Below, piece after piece: positions 10,879 to 21,900 of a stretch of DNA of 56,253 bases (within the stretch, counting starts at the first letter, position 1; each line of letters opens with the position of its first letter). This DNA comes from Betaproteobacteria bacterium HGW-Betaproteobacteria-6 (GTDB lineage Bacteria > Pseudomonadota > Gammaproteobacteria > Burkholderiales > Rhodocyclaceae), in contig PHCF01000010.1 of the NCBI GenBank assembly GCA_002842145.1, positions 1-56,253 on the forward strand, read 5' to 3'. Both the position numbers and the translations under genes were made by a program. Under the pieces are notes generated by a model, which was not told the origin of the DNA, did not search any database, and worked only from the letters and a program-made list of their open reading frames with translations.

Positions 10879-13800
10879 ATGGACAACGTCTTCCAGTTTC
10901 GGGATCAACTCATCGAAGAGTACAGCACCTTTTCTCGTAGCTTCGTTCGCATACAGGCAAAAGACATCCGAGACGAAATTGCAGACCAATACGAAGCTGG
11001 GCGTTATTGGCCAGAACCACTGATTCAGATCAATCCCAACTATCAGAGAAAGGGGACTGTTCAATCTCTAGTTCAGGAAGGCGTTCTTCATCCGACATGT
11101 GCAGAAATTTTCCAGGTTGGCAAAACTGAAGGGACACCTCAGCCTTTACACCTCTACACACACCAGCTACAGGCACTAGCCAAGGGACAAGACCAGAAGA
11201 GTTTCGTAGTCACCACCGGCACCGGCTCAGGTAAATCGCTATCATTTTTCATTCCGATCATAGATCGAATTCTGAAAAACAAGACCACTGACACTTCGCC
11301 ACGCACTCGCGCCATCATCATTTATCCAATGAATGCGCTGGCCAACAGCCAACTTGAGGAGCTCGACAAATTCCTTCATGGCTATGCGCCCGGACAACAA
11401 CCTTTCACGGTCAAGCGCTACACAGGGCAAGAAAATCGCAGTGAGCGCCAGGCAATCGCTGATAACCCGCCGGACATCCTGTTAACCAATTTCATGATGT
11501 TGGAGTTAATCCTCACCCGCTTTGACGAGGATGACCGGCGTGTAGTTGAACACTGCCATGGCCTGGAGTTTCTTGTTCTCGACGAACTTCACACCTATCG
11601 TGGTCGTCAAGGTGCCGATGTCGCCCTTCTGGTCCGCCGACTGCGCGAGCGCCTTGCGGCCACACAACTGATTTGCATTGGCACTTCCGCAACCATGTCC
11701 AGCACAGGCACCCAGGTTGATCGCAACAGAACCGTTGCCGAAGTCGCAAGCAAGCTATTCGGAACATCCATCACCGAACTAGACGTCATTGGCGAAACTC
11801 TAGACCGAGTGACCGATCCACTACAAGACATCAACGCAGTTCGTACACAACTACCTGCAGCCATCGCCTGCACAGAGTTTTCCTGGCCTGATTTTGCAGC
11901 GTTTCAAAGGGATCCGCTCGCCATCTGGGTTGAACTCAAGCTCGGCATCGAACTTCCGGAAAATGAAGCGCCACGGCGTGCCCAGCCCAAAACCATGGCG
12001 GCCGCCAGCGCACAACTGGCGCACGATGCGGGCTCGTCGTTAGAACAAGCACGTGTCGCCCTGCAGTCCTTTTTACTCGCTGCACATGATGTAAAAACAC
12101 CGCAAGGCCGTCCGCCATTCGCTTTCAAGTTGCATCAGTTCATCAGCGGCCCTGGAAAGGTTTTTTCCACACTCGAGGCACCTCAAAAACGCCATATCAC
12201 ATTAGATGCCCAGCGTTTTGCTCCCGGACGCCAAGCTGAAGCCGTTCAGCTTTATCCCGTTCACTTCTGCCGTGACTGTGGCCAGGAGTACCACCCGGTC
12301 TGGCACTCAAAAAACGAACCGACCAATTACCAACCTCGTGAAATTGACGACATCACGGCCGATGAAGGCGAAGATGCCAGCTATGGCTTTCTCTGCCCCA
12401 TACAACCGGAACAGCAATACCACGGCCAGCCCGAGGATTTACCTGAGATCTGGCTAGACCTCACCAAAGACGACGTCAAAATCAAGGCCAATTACCGCAA
12501 GGCTGTTCCGTATCGGGTATTGGCCGACGCCCAAGGGCAAGATGGACGTGGAGAGCATTACTGGTACATCCCTGGCAAATTCCGCTTTTGCGTAAATTGC
12601 GGGCAGGTACACGAAGCACACGGCAAGGACATGAATCGGCTGGCCAGCCTCTCTGGCGAAGGCCGTTCATCGGCCACGACCATGCTAACCCTTTCAGCCT
12701 TGCGTCAATTATTCTCGCAGAGCGAACTCCCGCCCGGCCTACCCGATCCACGCAAGCTACTTGGGTTTACAGACAATCGCCAAGATGCTGCCCTACAAGC
12801 AGGCCATTTCAACGACTTTGTTTTTCTTCTCACCCTACGCGCCGGCCTGATGGGCGCCTTGCAAAATCACGAAGGGCTGCTTACTGAAGAACAACTGGCC
12901 GATTCCGTATTCAAGGCACTGGGATTTGACCGTACCGACGAAAGCACCCTGGTCGAATACCTACGTACCCCAAAATTGATGGGGCTGGCTCGACAAGAGG
13001 CCCAACGCACACTGCGCTTCATCATTGGTTACCGCCTGTTGCGGGATTTGCGCCGTGGATGGCGCTTCAACAATCCGAATCTAGACCAGCTCAACTTGCT
13101 GGAAATCCGCTACCGCAGCCTGGACAATTTCTGTGCAGACGATTCGGCCTTCACCAAACACAGCACTCTGCAGAAGCTCAGCACCTTCAACCGCATTATC
13201 CTTTGCCAACTTATTTTTGATGGTATGCGCCGTGGCCTCTGCCTTGAAAGCCGCTACCTCGACGCCATTGAACAAGACAAGGCCAAGAATAATGCTTTCA
13301 CTTATCTCAATGAACGCTGGGCTTTCGCCACAGACGAGCAACTTGAAACAGCAAAATACCTGATTCTCGGCAAACGCCCCGAATATAAAGGCAAGCCGCG
13401 GAGTGACCTGGTCACCGGAGGCCCCCGCTCTCGCTTGCTTCGGCAAATCAAAACAGCCCCCTTTTGGAAAAACACACCTTTCGCAACCTTGGCCACAACA
13501 TGGAAGGATGCTGAATGGACTGAACTGGTCGAAGCGCTACTCAATGCGGCCGGCCTATATGGCTATGTACAAAAACATCCCATCGACCAGCACACCGTTG
13601 GTTGGCGCCTCAATGCCAGCGCACTTGACTGGACACTGTTACCTAATGAGGCTGCAAATGAGGACAACAAGGCCAACACCTTCTTCCGCCAGCTCTATCT
13701 CAATATCGCGGAGCTACTCCGCCTCCCGGGCCATCCTCTGTTCAGTTTTGAGGCCCACGAACACACAGCCCAAGTTGACGCGGCTCGACGCCAATTGCTT

Positions 13801-16167
13801 GAACAGCGCTTCCGTTATACAGAAAAGGACCGCCAGGACTGGGCTGCGAACCCCGCCCATGAAGCCCCATTAGAGCGCTTGCCCATTATGTTCTGCTCAC
13901 CAACCATGGAGCTTGGCGTCGACATTTCTGCTCTCAACACTGTTTATCTGCGCAACGTGCCGCCAACCCCGGCTAACTATGCTCAACGTAGTGGTCGAGC
14001 GGGTCGTTCCGGTCAACAAGCTCTGGTCATTACCTATTGCGCAGCACAAAGTCCGCATGATCAATGGTTCTTCCATAACGCAGAAGCCATGGTGCATGGC
14101 ATTGTCAGGCCGCCAACCTTGGACCTCGCCAACCGCGACTTGGTGGAAAGTCATTTGCATGCCGTTTGGCTTGCTGCAGCGCAAATCGAATTGGATTCCA
14201 GTATTGCCCCCATGCTCGACCTGGATCTGCCCGAGAAACCGCTGACCAAGCCTTATCAAGACAAGCTCAATGATCCATCTGTTCAGGCACGCGCCCAGCA
14301 AAGTGCCGCCGGTGTTGTTGCTCAATTAAGCAACGAACTTTCCGAAAGCACCTGGTTTTCACCGGATTATGTGCGTCAAGTAATTGAGCAATCCGCCAGC
14401 GAATTTTCTAATGCGCTAGAGCGCTGGCGCGTGTTGTTCGATGCCACGCGCACCCAGATGAACATGGCAGACCAGATCGTCAAGAGCCACACAGCCAGCA
14501 ATAGCGAGCGACAAAATGCCCAACGCCGATATGGCGATGCAGCCCGACAGTACGCAGTGTTGCTGAAGAACGGTAACGGTCAGAACTCTGATTTTTATAC
14601 TTACCGTTACCTCGCCAGCCAGGGCTTCCTGCCGGGTTACAACTTCCCGCGACTTCCATTGATGGCTTGGATACCTGCTCGCGGCAGCAACAACGGGAAA
14701 GACGATGAAGGTAGCATGGTCAGTCGCCCACGTTTTCTGGCGCTCTCGGAATTTGGTCCCCGCAGTCTGATTTACCACCAAGGCCGCATGTATCGTGTAG
14801 TACGCGCAAAGCTCAATGTCGGTTCAGCTGACCATATTTCCAGTAATAGCCAATTGGCCACTATCGCCTCGCGCATCTGTAGCCAATGTGGCTATGGCCA
14901 CCTCGGCGACCCCGGCGGTAACGAACCGCTGGTCAACCGTTGCGAAAACTGCGATGCCCTACTCAGCGAGGACGACTGGGTGCGTGAGCTCTATCGCATT
15001 GAGACTGTCGAAACCGTTGCTGTTGAGCGCATTTCCATCAATGACGAAGATCGTCAGCGGCAAGGCTATGAGCTCCAAACGACCTACCGTTTTCTACCGG
15101 GCCCGGACGGACTGATCCAGAAGAAAAAGGCCACAGTTCACATCGGCGAAGAAGCACTGGCCGAACTCACTTACGCACCCGCCGCCCGCCTGTGGCGGAT
15201 CAATCGCGGCTGGCGCCGCCGCAAGAACAAAAACCAACTTGGCTTCTATATCAATCCGATCACCGGCACATGGAGTAAGCAGGATGATCCGAGTGTGGGT
15301 GAAACTACAGAAGCCGAGGAAGCACTACTCGACAAAATACCCAACCAACGAATCGTTCCCTTTGTAGAAGACCACCGTAACCTGCTCATCCTCGCTCCGG
15401 TAAAGCAACTATCTGTCGAAGCCATGGCCACCCTGCAAGCGGCACTCAAACGCGGCATCGAAATGAGTTTCCAGATTGAGGAATCTGAACTTGTTGCTGA
15501 GCCACTACCGAAGGGGGATGAGCGCCAGGCATTGATGTTCTACGAGGCCGCAGAAGGTGGGGCAGGCGTCCTTACTCGCTTGGCAAGCGAACCGCAAAGC
15601 CTCGCTCAGGTCGCAGGTGCCGCTCTGAGGCTACTACACCACAAGCTGCCAGCCTCGGGCATCTGGTCATTGGATGAACTCAATGCGCTGGAGGAAACCG
15701 ATGATCTCGGCAACCACATTTGCGAGGCTGGCTGCTATCAATGCCTGCTTTCCTATTTCAACCAGCCCGACCATGAACACATCAACCGACGCAACACTGA
15801 TGCCCTCAAGCTGCTCGTCGCATTGGCCAATGCTCAGGTTGAAACGCTTGCCACCGCCAACGCCACACAAACAATAGAAACCGAACCAATAAGCGACCTT
15901 ACAGAACATTGGCTAGCCACCATCAGCGCCGCAGGGCTACGCCTGCCCGATGCCTCACGTGTTTCAATCAACCAAGGGGAAGCCATTGCTGCGGGCCAGT
16001 ACAAAGACACTCGTACCCTGGTTTTTCTGGAGCCGGTCGCGGCTACACTACGCGCCCAACTCAACGATAAGGCGTGGCAAGTGCTCGACTTCTCTGATCG
16101 AAACCAATGGTCAGCTGGCTTTGCCGCTCACGCTGACATTTTCGGCACGCCCGAGACAACTAAATGA
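10879..16167 (+). CDS. Giant DEAD/DEAH-box helicase with C-terminal DUF1998 domain
   Basis: This 1762-residue protein opens the array. Walker A GTGSGKS is at residues 114-120, the DEAH-like box DELH at about 235, and motif III SAT follows at GTSATM. The second RecA lobe is near 1000-1050, with ELGVDIS and QRSGRAGRSGQ. Zinc-ribbon pairs occur at CRDCGQ (about 463), CVNCGQ (about 568) and CSQC...CENC (about 1332-1355). DUF1998 lies at about 1546-1640, ending in a four-cysteine cluster (CEAGCYQCLLSY). DUF1998 helicases are hallmarks of several anti-phage systems (DruE of Druantia; DrmB of DISARM is a stand-alone DUF1998 protein). The ATG at 10879 is chosen over a TTG seven codons upstream. The stop overlaps the next start (ATGA). 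It probably translocates on DNA; assignment to a named system is inference. Confidence 0.85.
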   Translation: MDNVFQFRDQLIEEYSTFSRSFVRIQAKDIRDEIADQYEAGRYWPEPLIQINPNYQRKGTVQSLVQEGVLHPTCAEIFQVGKTEGTPQPLHLYTHQLQALAKGQDQKSFVVTTGTGSGKSLSFFIPIIDRILKNKTTDTSPRTRAIIIYPMNALANSQLEELDKFLHGYAPGQQPFTVKRYTGQENRSERQAIADNPPDILLTNFMMLELILTRFDEDDRRVVEHCHGLEFLVLDELHTYRGRQGADVALLVRRLRERLAATQLICIGTSATMSSTGTQVDRNRTVAEVASKLFGTSITELDVIGETLDRVTDPLQDINAVRTQLPAAIACTEFSWPDFAAFQRDPLAIWVELKLGIELPENEAPRRAQPKTMAAASAQLAHDAGSSLEQARVALQSFLLAAHDVKTPQGRPPFAFKLHQFISGPGKVFSTLEAPQKRHITLDAQRFAPGRQAEAVQLYPVHFCRDCGQEYHPVWHSKNEPTNYQPREIDDITADEGEDASYGFLCPIQPEQQYHGQPEDLPEIWLDLTKDDVKIKANYRKAVPYRVLADAQGQDGRGEHYWYIPGKFRFCVNCGQVHEAHGKDMNRLASLSGEGRSSATTMLTLSALRQLFSQSELPPGLPDPRKLLGFTDNRQDAALQAGHFNDFVFLLTLRAGLMGALQNHEGLLTEEQLADSVFKALGFDRTDESTLVEYLRTPKLMGLARQEAQRTLRFIIGYRLLRDLRRGWRFNNPNLDQLNLLEIRYRSLDNFCADDSAFTKHSTLQKLSTFNRIILCQLIFDGMRRGLCLESRYLDAIEQDKAKNNAFTYLNERWAFATDEQLETAKYLILGKRPEYKGKPRSDLVTGGPRSRLLRQIKTAPFWKNTPFATLATTWKDAEWTELVEALLNAAGLYGYVQKHPIDQHTVGWRLNASALDWTLLPNEAANEDNKANTFFRQLYLNIAELLRLPGHPLFSFEAHEHTAQVDAARRQLLEQRFRYTEKDRQDWAANPAHEAPLERLPIMFCSPTMELGVDISALNTVYLRNVPPTPANYAQRSGRAGRSGQQALVITYCAAQSPHDQWFFHNAEAMVHGIVRPPTLDLANRDLVESHLHAVWLAAAQIELDSSIAPMLDLDLPEKPLTKPYQDKLNDPSVQARAQQSAAGVVAQLSNELSESTWFSPDYVRQVIEQSASEFSNALERWRVLFDATRTQMNMADQIVKSHTASNSERQNAQRRYGDAARQYAVLLKNGNGQNSDFYTYRYLASQGFLPGYNFPRLPLMAWIPARGSNNGKDDEGSMVSRPRFLALSEFGPRSLIYHQGRMYRVVRAKLNVGSADHISSNSQLATIASRICSQCGYGHLGDPGGNEPLVNRCENCDALLSEDDWVRELYRIETVETVAVERISINDEDRQRQGYELQTTYRFLPGPDGLIQKKKATVHIGEEALAELTYAPAARLWRINRGWRRRKNKNQLGFYINPITGTWSKQDDPSVGETTEAEEALLDKIPNQRIVPFVEDHRNLLILAPVKQLSVEAMATLQAALKRGIEMSFQIEESELVAEPLPKGDERQALMFYEAAEGGAGVLTRLASEPQSLAQVAGAALRLLHHKLPASGIWSLDELNALEETDDLGNHICEAGCYQCLLSYFNQPDHEHINRRNTDALKLLVALANAQVETLATANATQTIETEPISDLTEHWLATISAAGLRLPDASRVSINQGEAIAAGQYKDTRTLVFLEPVAATLRAQLNDKAWQVLDFSDRNQWSAGFAAHADIFGTPETTK

Positions 16168-18959
16168 ACGCAGCACTCGAACAAGACTTCATGCCTGGCA
16201 ACCTCGTGCGCGCACGTGGCCGTGAATGGGTTGTCCAGAACGAATCCCGCCGCGACTGGCTGCGCCTGCGCCCACTGGGCGGCGCTGACGATGAAAGCAT
16301 CGCCCTGATTCCAGAACTGGAGCTACAACCGGTCGAACCGGCCACCTTCCCTTGGCCCGATCCAACTCAGCCCGGCAACCACGCAGCAGCCCTGCTGCTA
16401 CGCGATGCCTTGCGCCTAAAATTACGGGCGGGTGGCGGCCCCTTCCGTTCCTTTGGCAATATCGCCGTCGAACCACGCGGCTACCAGCTTGTCCCGCTAC
16501 TCATGGCATTGCGCCTAAGCACTGTCCGCCTGTTGATTGCCGATGACGTAGGTATTGGCAAAACCATCGAAGCCGGCCTGATTGCCCGCGAACTCATCGA
16601 CCGGGGCGAGATTAGCCGCCTGGCTGTCCTCTGCCCACCGCATCTGGTCGAACAATGGCAAAGCGAACTCGAGACCCGCTTTAACCTGCAAGCGGTCGCA
16701 TTAACCGCAGCATCCGCCGCACGCATAGAGCGTGACCTGCCCCATGGCGTAAGCCTTTTCGATTATTACCCGATCATTGTCGTCAGCCTCGACTACATCA
16801 AGAGCGAACGCCACCGCGAACATTTCCTCGCAATTGCCCCGGAATGCGTCATCGTCGACGAAGCGCACACCTGTGCGAGCAGCGGCCAAGGCAAACAACT
16901 GCGTTTCGAGCTTCTCCAGCGTTTGACCTTAAACACAGAGCGCCACCTCATCCTGCTAACGGCAACGCCGCACTCCGGCGACGAAACCGCCTTCTACAAC
17001 CTGATTTCCTTGCTCAACCCGGAGTTCGTCAACCTGCAACATCGGACCTCTGCCAGCGACCCACTACGTCAGGAACTCGCCCGCCACTTCGTTCAGCGTC
17101 GCCGCAAGGACATCGTCGAATGGCAAGCAGAAACCGGCGACGGCCGTGGCTTCCCGCGTCGCATGAAAACCGAAATCACCTACCGCTTGACTGGCGACTG
17201 GGGGGCTTTCTTCGATTCGGTACAGGACTACTGCCGCGAGCTAGCCGAATCTATCGAACAAGAGCAAGGTAGCGGTGCCCGCCTGATTTGGTACGCCACA
17301 CTGGCCCTATTGCGCTGCGTGGCCTCCTCACCAGCAGCAGCCGTAAAGGCATTAAGCACCCGTCTGGAAGGCAAATTCGACAATGACGACCTGCTGTCCG
17401 ACGAGCGCATTTCCGATGGCGAGGCCGACGATCTCAGTGGCAACGACATCGAACCCCCTGCCCAGCTACAAGACACCTGTCGTCTGCAAACCCTGATCAC
17501 TGAAGCTGAACGTCTATCTGGCAAAGCCGGCGACCCCAAGCTCGCCACATTGATCCATCACCTCAAGAGCCTGGTTGCCGAAGGCTATTCCCCGGTTGTT
17601 TTCTGCCGCTATATTGCCACCGCACATTACGTCGCGGCCCATCTAAAAAAGGCCTTCCCGCAGCTCTGTATCGAAGCCATCACAGGTGAATTGTCACCGG
17701 AGGAGCGCCGCGAACGCATCGAAGGAATGGACGAAGCCGAGCAACGCATCCTTGTGGCCACTGATTGCCTCTCAGAAGGCATCAACCTGCAACATCTATT
17801 CACCGCCGTTATCCACTACGACCTGGCCTGGAATCCCACACGCCACGAGCAACGGGAAGGCCGAGTTGACCGCTTCGGCCAGCAAGCCCCAGAAGTCCGC
17901 TGCACCATGCTCTACGGTCAAGACAACCCAGTCGATGGTTTTGTCCTGAACGTCATTTTGCGAAAAGGCGAGGCCATTCAGAAAGAGCTTGGCATCCTGG
18001 TCCCGCTGCCAGAAGACGAACAACGGATCAGCCAGGCCATCGTCAAGGCTGCACTTATGAAACGTGGCGGCAGCAGCATGCCACACACCCCCGACCTCTT
18101 TGCCAATGCCGGTATTGATCTACAACCGATAGAAGCCAAATGGCAGGATGCGCTGGAAAAAGCCAAAGCCAACCGCACCGTCTTTGCCCAACGCCGTATT
18201 CGCCCCGACGAAGTTCTGCCCGAATGGCAGAAGCAGCAACAAGCGCTTGGCAGCCAGGCCGACGTGCAGCGTTTTGTGCATAGTGCCTGCGCCCGCCTAA
18301 ATGCGCCGCTCGAAAACGCCCGCAAGGGCCACTATCACCTGCTACCCCAGCACCTGCCGGAAGCACTGCGGATACGCCTGGCAGACGAAGGTATTGAAAA
18401 GCCACTGCTCATCGATTTCAATGAATTGCACCGCAGCCACCCACTGGTTACCGTGCTGGCCGAATACCTGCTGGAAAACAGTCTGCAAGACGACAAGGCC
18501 AACCCGGGCAACCTTCTTGCAGCCCGTAGCGCCGCCACCCTGACGAACGCGGTCGACATGGTGACCACCGTCTATTTGTTGCGCATCAGACATCAACTCG
18601 GCTACGTCCGGCGCCGCCAACCCTTCCAGATGATGGCCGAAGAAACCATCGCGCTGGCCGTTCGTGGTCGCAATCGGCCAGAATGGCTCAGCGATGAAAC
18701 AGTCGGCCAGCTACTCGAATGCCAACCTAGCGGCAATCTGCCAAGCGAAGCCGTGGGGCGCGAAATCCGCACAGCACTCAACTTCCTGCAAAGCCATAAT
18801 GATCGCCTGAGCGAACTTGCCCAACAGCGTGCCGATGCTCTACTCGAAGACCACAGCCGAGTACGCAAGGCGGCAAACGATGTTGGCCAATACAGTGTCA
18901 GTCCCTGCCTACCCGTCGACGTCATGGGCATTTATGTGCTCTTGCCAGACGCGCTGTAA
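16164..18959 (+). CDS. SNF2-family helicase, DrmD-like
   Basis: The 931-residue SF2 ATPase has Walker A DVGIGKTIEAG at about residue 125-135, the DEAH box (VIVDEAHTC) near 230, TATPHSGDE as motif III, and a helicase C-terminal lobe (about 470-600) with ATDCLSEGINLQ and EQREGRVDRFGQQ. The motif set (VGIGKTIEAG, EGINLQ) is that of RapA/DrmD-type SNF2 proteins rather than DEAD-box helicases. The start ATG overlaps the stop of the preceding helicase by four bases, so the two are translationally coupled. In DISARM, the SNF2 helicase DrmD accompanies the DrmMI methylase, and the next gene here is such a methylase. A role in the same defence complex is inferred from this pairing. Confidence 0.85.
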   Translation: MNAALEQDFMPGNLVRARGREWVVQNESRRDWLRLRPLGGADDESIALIPELELQPVEPATFPWPDPTQPGNHAAALLLRDALRLKLRAGGGPFRSFGNIAVEPRGYQLVPLLMALRLSTVRLLIADDVGIGKTIEAGLIARELIDRGEISRLAVLCPPHLVEQWQSELETRFNLQAVALTAASAARIERDLPHGVSLFDYYPIIVVSLDYIKSERHREHFLAIAPECVIVDEAHTCASSGQGKQLRFELLQRLTLNTERHLILLTATPHSGDETAFYNLISLLNPEFVNLQHRTSASDPLRQELARHFVQRRRKDIVEWQAETGDGRGFPRRMKTEITYRLTGDWGAFFDSVQDYCRELAESIEQEQGSGARLIWYATLALLRCVASSPAAAVKALSTRLEGKFDNDDLLSDERISDGEADDLSGNDIEPPAQLQDTCRLQTLITEAERLSGKAGDPKLATLIHHLKSLVAEGYSPVVFCRYIATAHYVAAHLKKAFPQLCIEAITGELSPEERRERIEGMDEAEQRILVATDCLSEGINLQHLFTAVIHYDLAWNPTRHEQREGRVDRFGQQAPEVRCTMLYGQDNPVDGFVLNVILRKGEAIQKELGILVPLPEDEQRISQAIVKAALMKRGGSSMPHTPDLFANAGIDLQPIEAKWQDALEKAKANRTVFAQRRIRPDEVLPEWQKQQQALGSQADVQRFVHSACARLNAPLENARKGHYHLLPQHLPEALRIRLADEGIEKPLLIDFNELHRSHPLVTVLAEYLLENSLQDDKANPGNLLAARSAATLTNAVDMVTTVYLLRIRHQLGYVRRRQPFQMMAEETIALAVRGRNRPEWLSDETVGQLLECQPSGNLPSEAVGREIRTALNFLQSHNDRLSELAQQRADALLEDHSRVRKAANDVGQYSVSPCLPVDVMGIYVLLPDAL

Positions 18960-18973
18960 GGGGTAGCCTAAAA

Positions 18974-21900
18974 ATGAAAAAAATCCGCAAAAACCAGAGC
19001 GTCCTCAATCTACCTACCCTTCGCCTTGAAGGCAGCCTTTTTCTGCCCGACCAGCTTGAAAAGGCCGCGCTGGGCCGCGCCGCCGCGCAAGGCGAAGCCG
19101 ACTATCACACACCCAAGGGCCTCAAACTCAAGGATGATTACAGCCGCGCCTTCCAGATTGCCAGCGCTCAATGGAAGCATTTCGCCAGCCAGCTTGAGCG
19201 CAGCGATGTCGACGCCGCTACCGTCACTCGCCAGTTCACGCAAGAACTGCTGCGAGATGCTTTTGGCTACGCCAGCCTTGCGCCAGCCAGCGCCATCCAC
19301 GTCGGCGACCGGCATTACCCGGTCCACCTCATCGCCGGATTAATTCCTGTCATCGTTGCCCCGCATACGCTCGGCCTCGACGACCCGGACCCGTGCTTTG
19401 CCATTGCAGGCAGTGGCAGCCGCAAAAAATCCGCGTTCCAACTTGCCCAAGAGTTGCTCAACGCCAGCCCGGATCATCTCTGGGCGCTCGTCACTAACGG
19501 CCGGCAATTGCGCCTGCTGCGCGATGCCGCCACACTAACCCGCCCTAGCTTTCTTGAAATTGACCTACAGGACATCCTCGCCGGTGCCCGCTATGCCGAA
19601 TTTGCCAATGCCTGGCGCCTGCTGCACGCCAGCCGCGCAGGCATTGCCCCTGCGGAAACGGCAACCAACAACACAGCACCGTGCATTTGGGAAGCCTGGC
19701 GTGAGACTGGCCAGCAGGAAGGCACGCGTGTCCGCGACGGACTACGCCAAGGCGTTACAGAAGCCCTGCTCATCTTCGGCGAAGGCTTTCTGCAACACCC
19801 GGCCAATGACGCACTACGCGCCTCACTTTTCCACGGTCAACTCGAAAAAGACGCCTATTTTCAACAACTGCTACGCCTCATTTATCGTCTGATCTTTCTC
19901 TTCAATGTCGAGGAACGCGGCGTATTGCACGGCGCCGATGACAGCAAGGATGCCCAGACCGCCCGCCGCGCCTATCGTGAAGGCTACGCCACCAGCCGCT
20001 TGCGCGATCTCTGCCTGAAACGCCGGGCCCGCAATCGCTTTGACGACCACTGGCAAGCCCTGCGCATCGTCTTCAAAGGCTTGTGCAATGGCGAACCGCG
20101 GCTTGCTCTACCCGCCCTTGGCGGCTTGTTCGGCGCCGGCCAATGCCCGGCACTCGACAGTGCCTCTATCGACAATGCCCATCTCCTCGCCGCCCTGCAA
20201 AACCTGCGCTGGTCCAATCTCGGAGGCAGCCTTGCCCCCATCGACTACCGCAACATGGGGCCGGAAGAGCTCGGCAGCGTCTATGAAAGCCTACTCGAAC
20301 TGGTGCCGGAAATCGACCTGTCCGCCCGCCACTTCGGCTTTGTCGGGCTGACCAGCGAAGGCTCCACCGCCGGCAACGCACGCAAGCTCACCGGCAGCTA
20401 CTACACACCCGATGCGCTAGTGCAGGAACTGATCAAATCTGCCCTTGATCCGGTCATCGAACAGCGCTTGGCCGCTCAGCCGGAAAACCCCAGCGCCGCC
20501 GTGCTCGCCATACGCGTCATTGATCCAGCCTGTGGCAGCGGCCATTTTCTCCTCGCTGCCGCCCGCCGTTTGGCTGAAAGGCTCGCCCTGCTGCGCGCCC
20601 CGGAAGGTGCCGTCAAACCACAGGATTACCGCCACGCCCTGCGCGAAGTCATTTCTTGCTGCATTTTTGGCGTCGACCGTAACCCGATGGCCGTTGAGCT
20701 CGCCCGCACCGCCCTCTGGCTGGAAGGCTTTGAAGAAGGTCGGCCGCTCTCCTTCCTTGACCACCACCTGCAAGTGGGCGATGCCCTGCTGGGCCTGACT
20801 GACCTGAAAGCTCTGGAATTTGGCATCGCCAAAGATGCTTTCAAGCCACTTTCCGGTGACGACAAGGAAGTCTGCAAAGTACTGGGTAAAGCCAACGCCG
20901 CGGCGCTCAAAGATCTGGGGAAAAAGCGTGTTGCCCAAGCTTTCGGCCAACTCGATGTCACTCGGCGCTCCGATAGTGGCCTCGCCGCACTGCAAGCCAT
21001 TGATGCCCTGCCCGTCGACACCCCGGCGCAAATCGCTGCCAAGGAAAGCGCCTACAGCGCCTTTCTGCAACAAGCCAAAGACAGCCACCTAGCCCACGCC
21101 GCCGATCTCGCAGTCGGCACCTATTTATTGCCCAAAACCGCCGAACAGCAAGCCAGCATACCGAGCAGCGCCACGCTCTATCTAGCACTGACCGGCGAAC
21201 CTCTTTCCGTAACAGAACAAGCCAAACTCACCACCGTGCAGGCCGCCTGCCGCCACGCCCGCGTTTTTCACTGGCCGCTGGCCTTTCCGCAGGTCTTTGC
21301 TGCCGGCGGCTTTGACTGCGTGCTAGGTAATCCCCCGTGGGAACGCATTAAGCTGCAGGAAGAAGAATTCTTCGCCACCCGCCACCGAGATGTCTTCGCT
21401 GCCAAAAACAAGGCCGAACGCAGCCAGCGCATCCAGTGGTTGGCCGAAGGCATGCTGGCCAAACACTTGTTCCCGAAAATGGAGCATGTACCGCATGAAT
21501 GTACCGCCGAGCTGCGCCTCTACGCAGAATTCATCGCCGCCCGTCGCACCGCCGAAGCGGCCAGCGTATTCGCACATGTAAAAGGCGATGACGGCGGTCG
21601 CTACCCGCTCACCGGTGTAGGCGATGTGAACACCTATGCCCTGTTTGCCGAAACCATCAGCCAGATCACTGCTGCCAGCGGCCGTGCCGGCTTCATCGTG
21701 CCGACGGGGATTGCGACAGATGACAGCACGAAGGCCTATTTCAGTCACCTAACGCAGAAAGGAATGTTGGTCAGTCTGCTTGCCTTTGAAAATGAGGAAT
21801 TCATTTTTCCCGCAGTTCATCACTCGTTCCGTTTCTGCCTGCTCACGCTGGGAAAGGCTGATCAAGCAGAATTTGTCTTTTTCGCTCGTCGACCGGAACA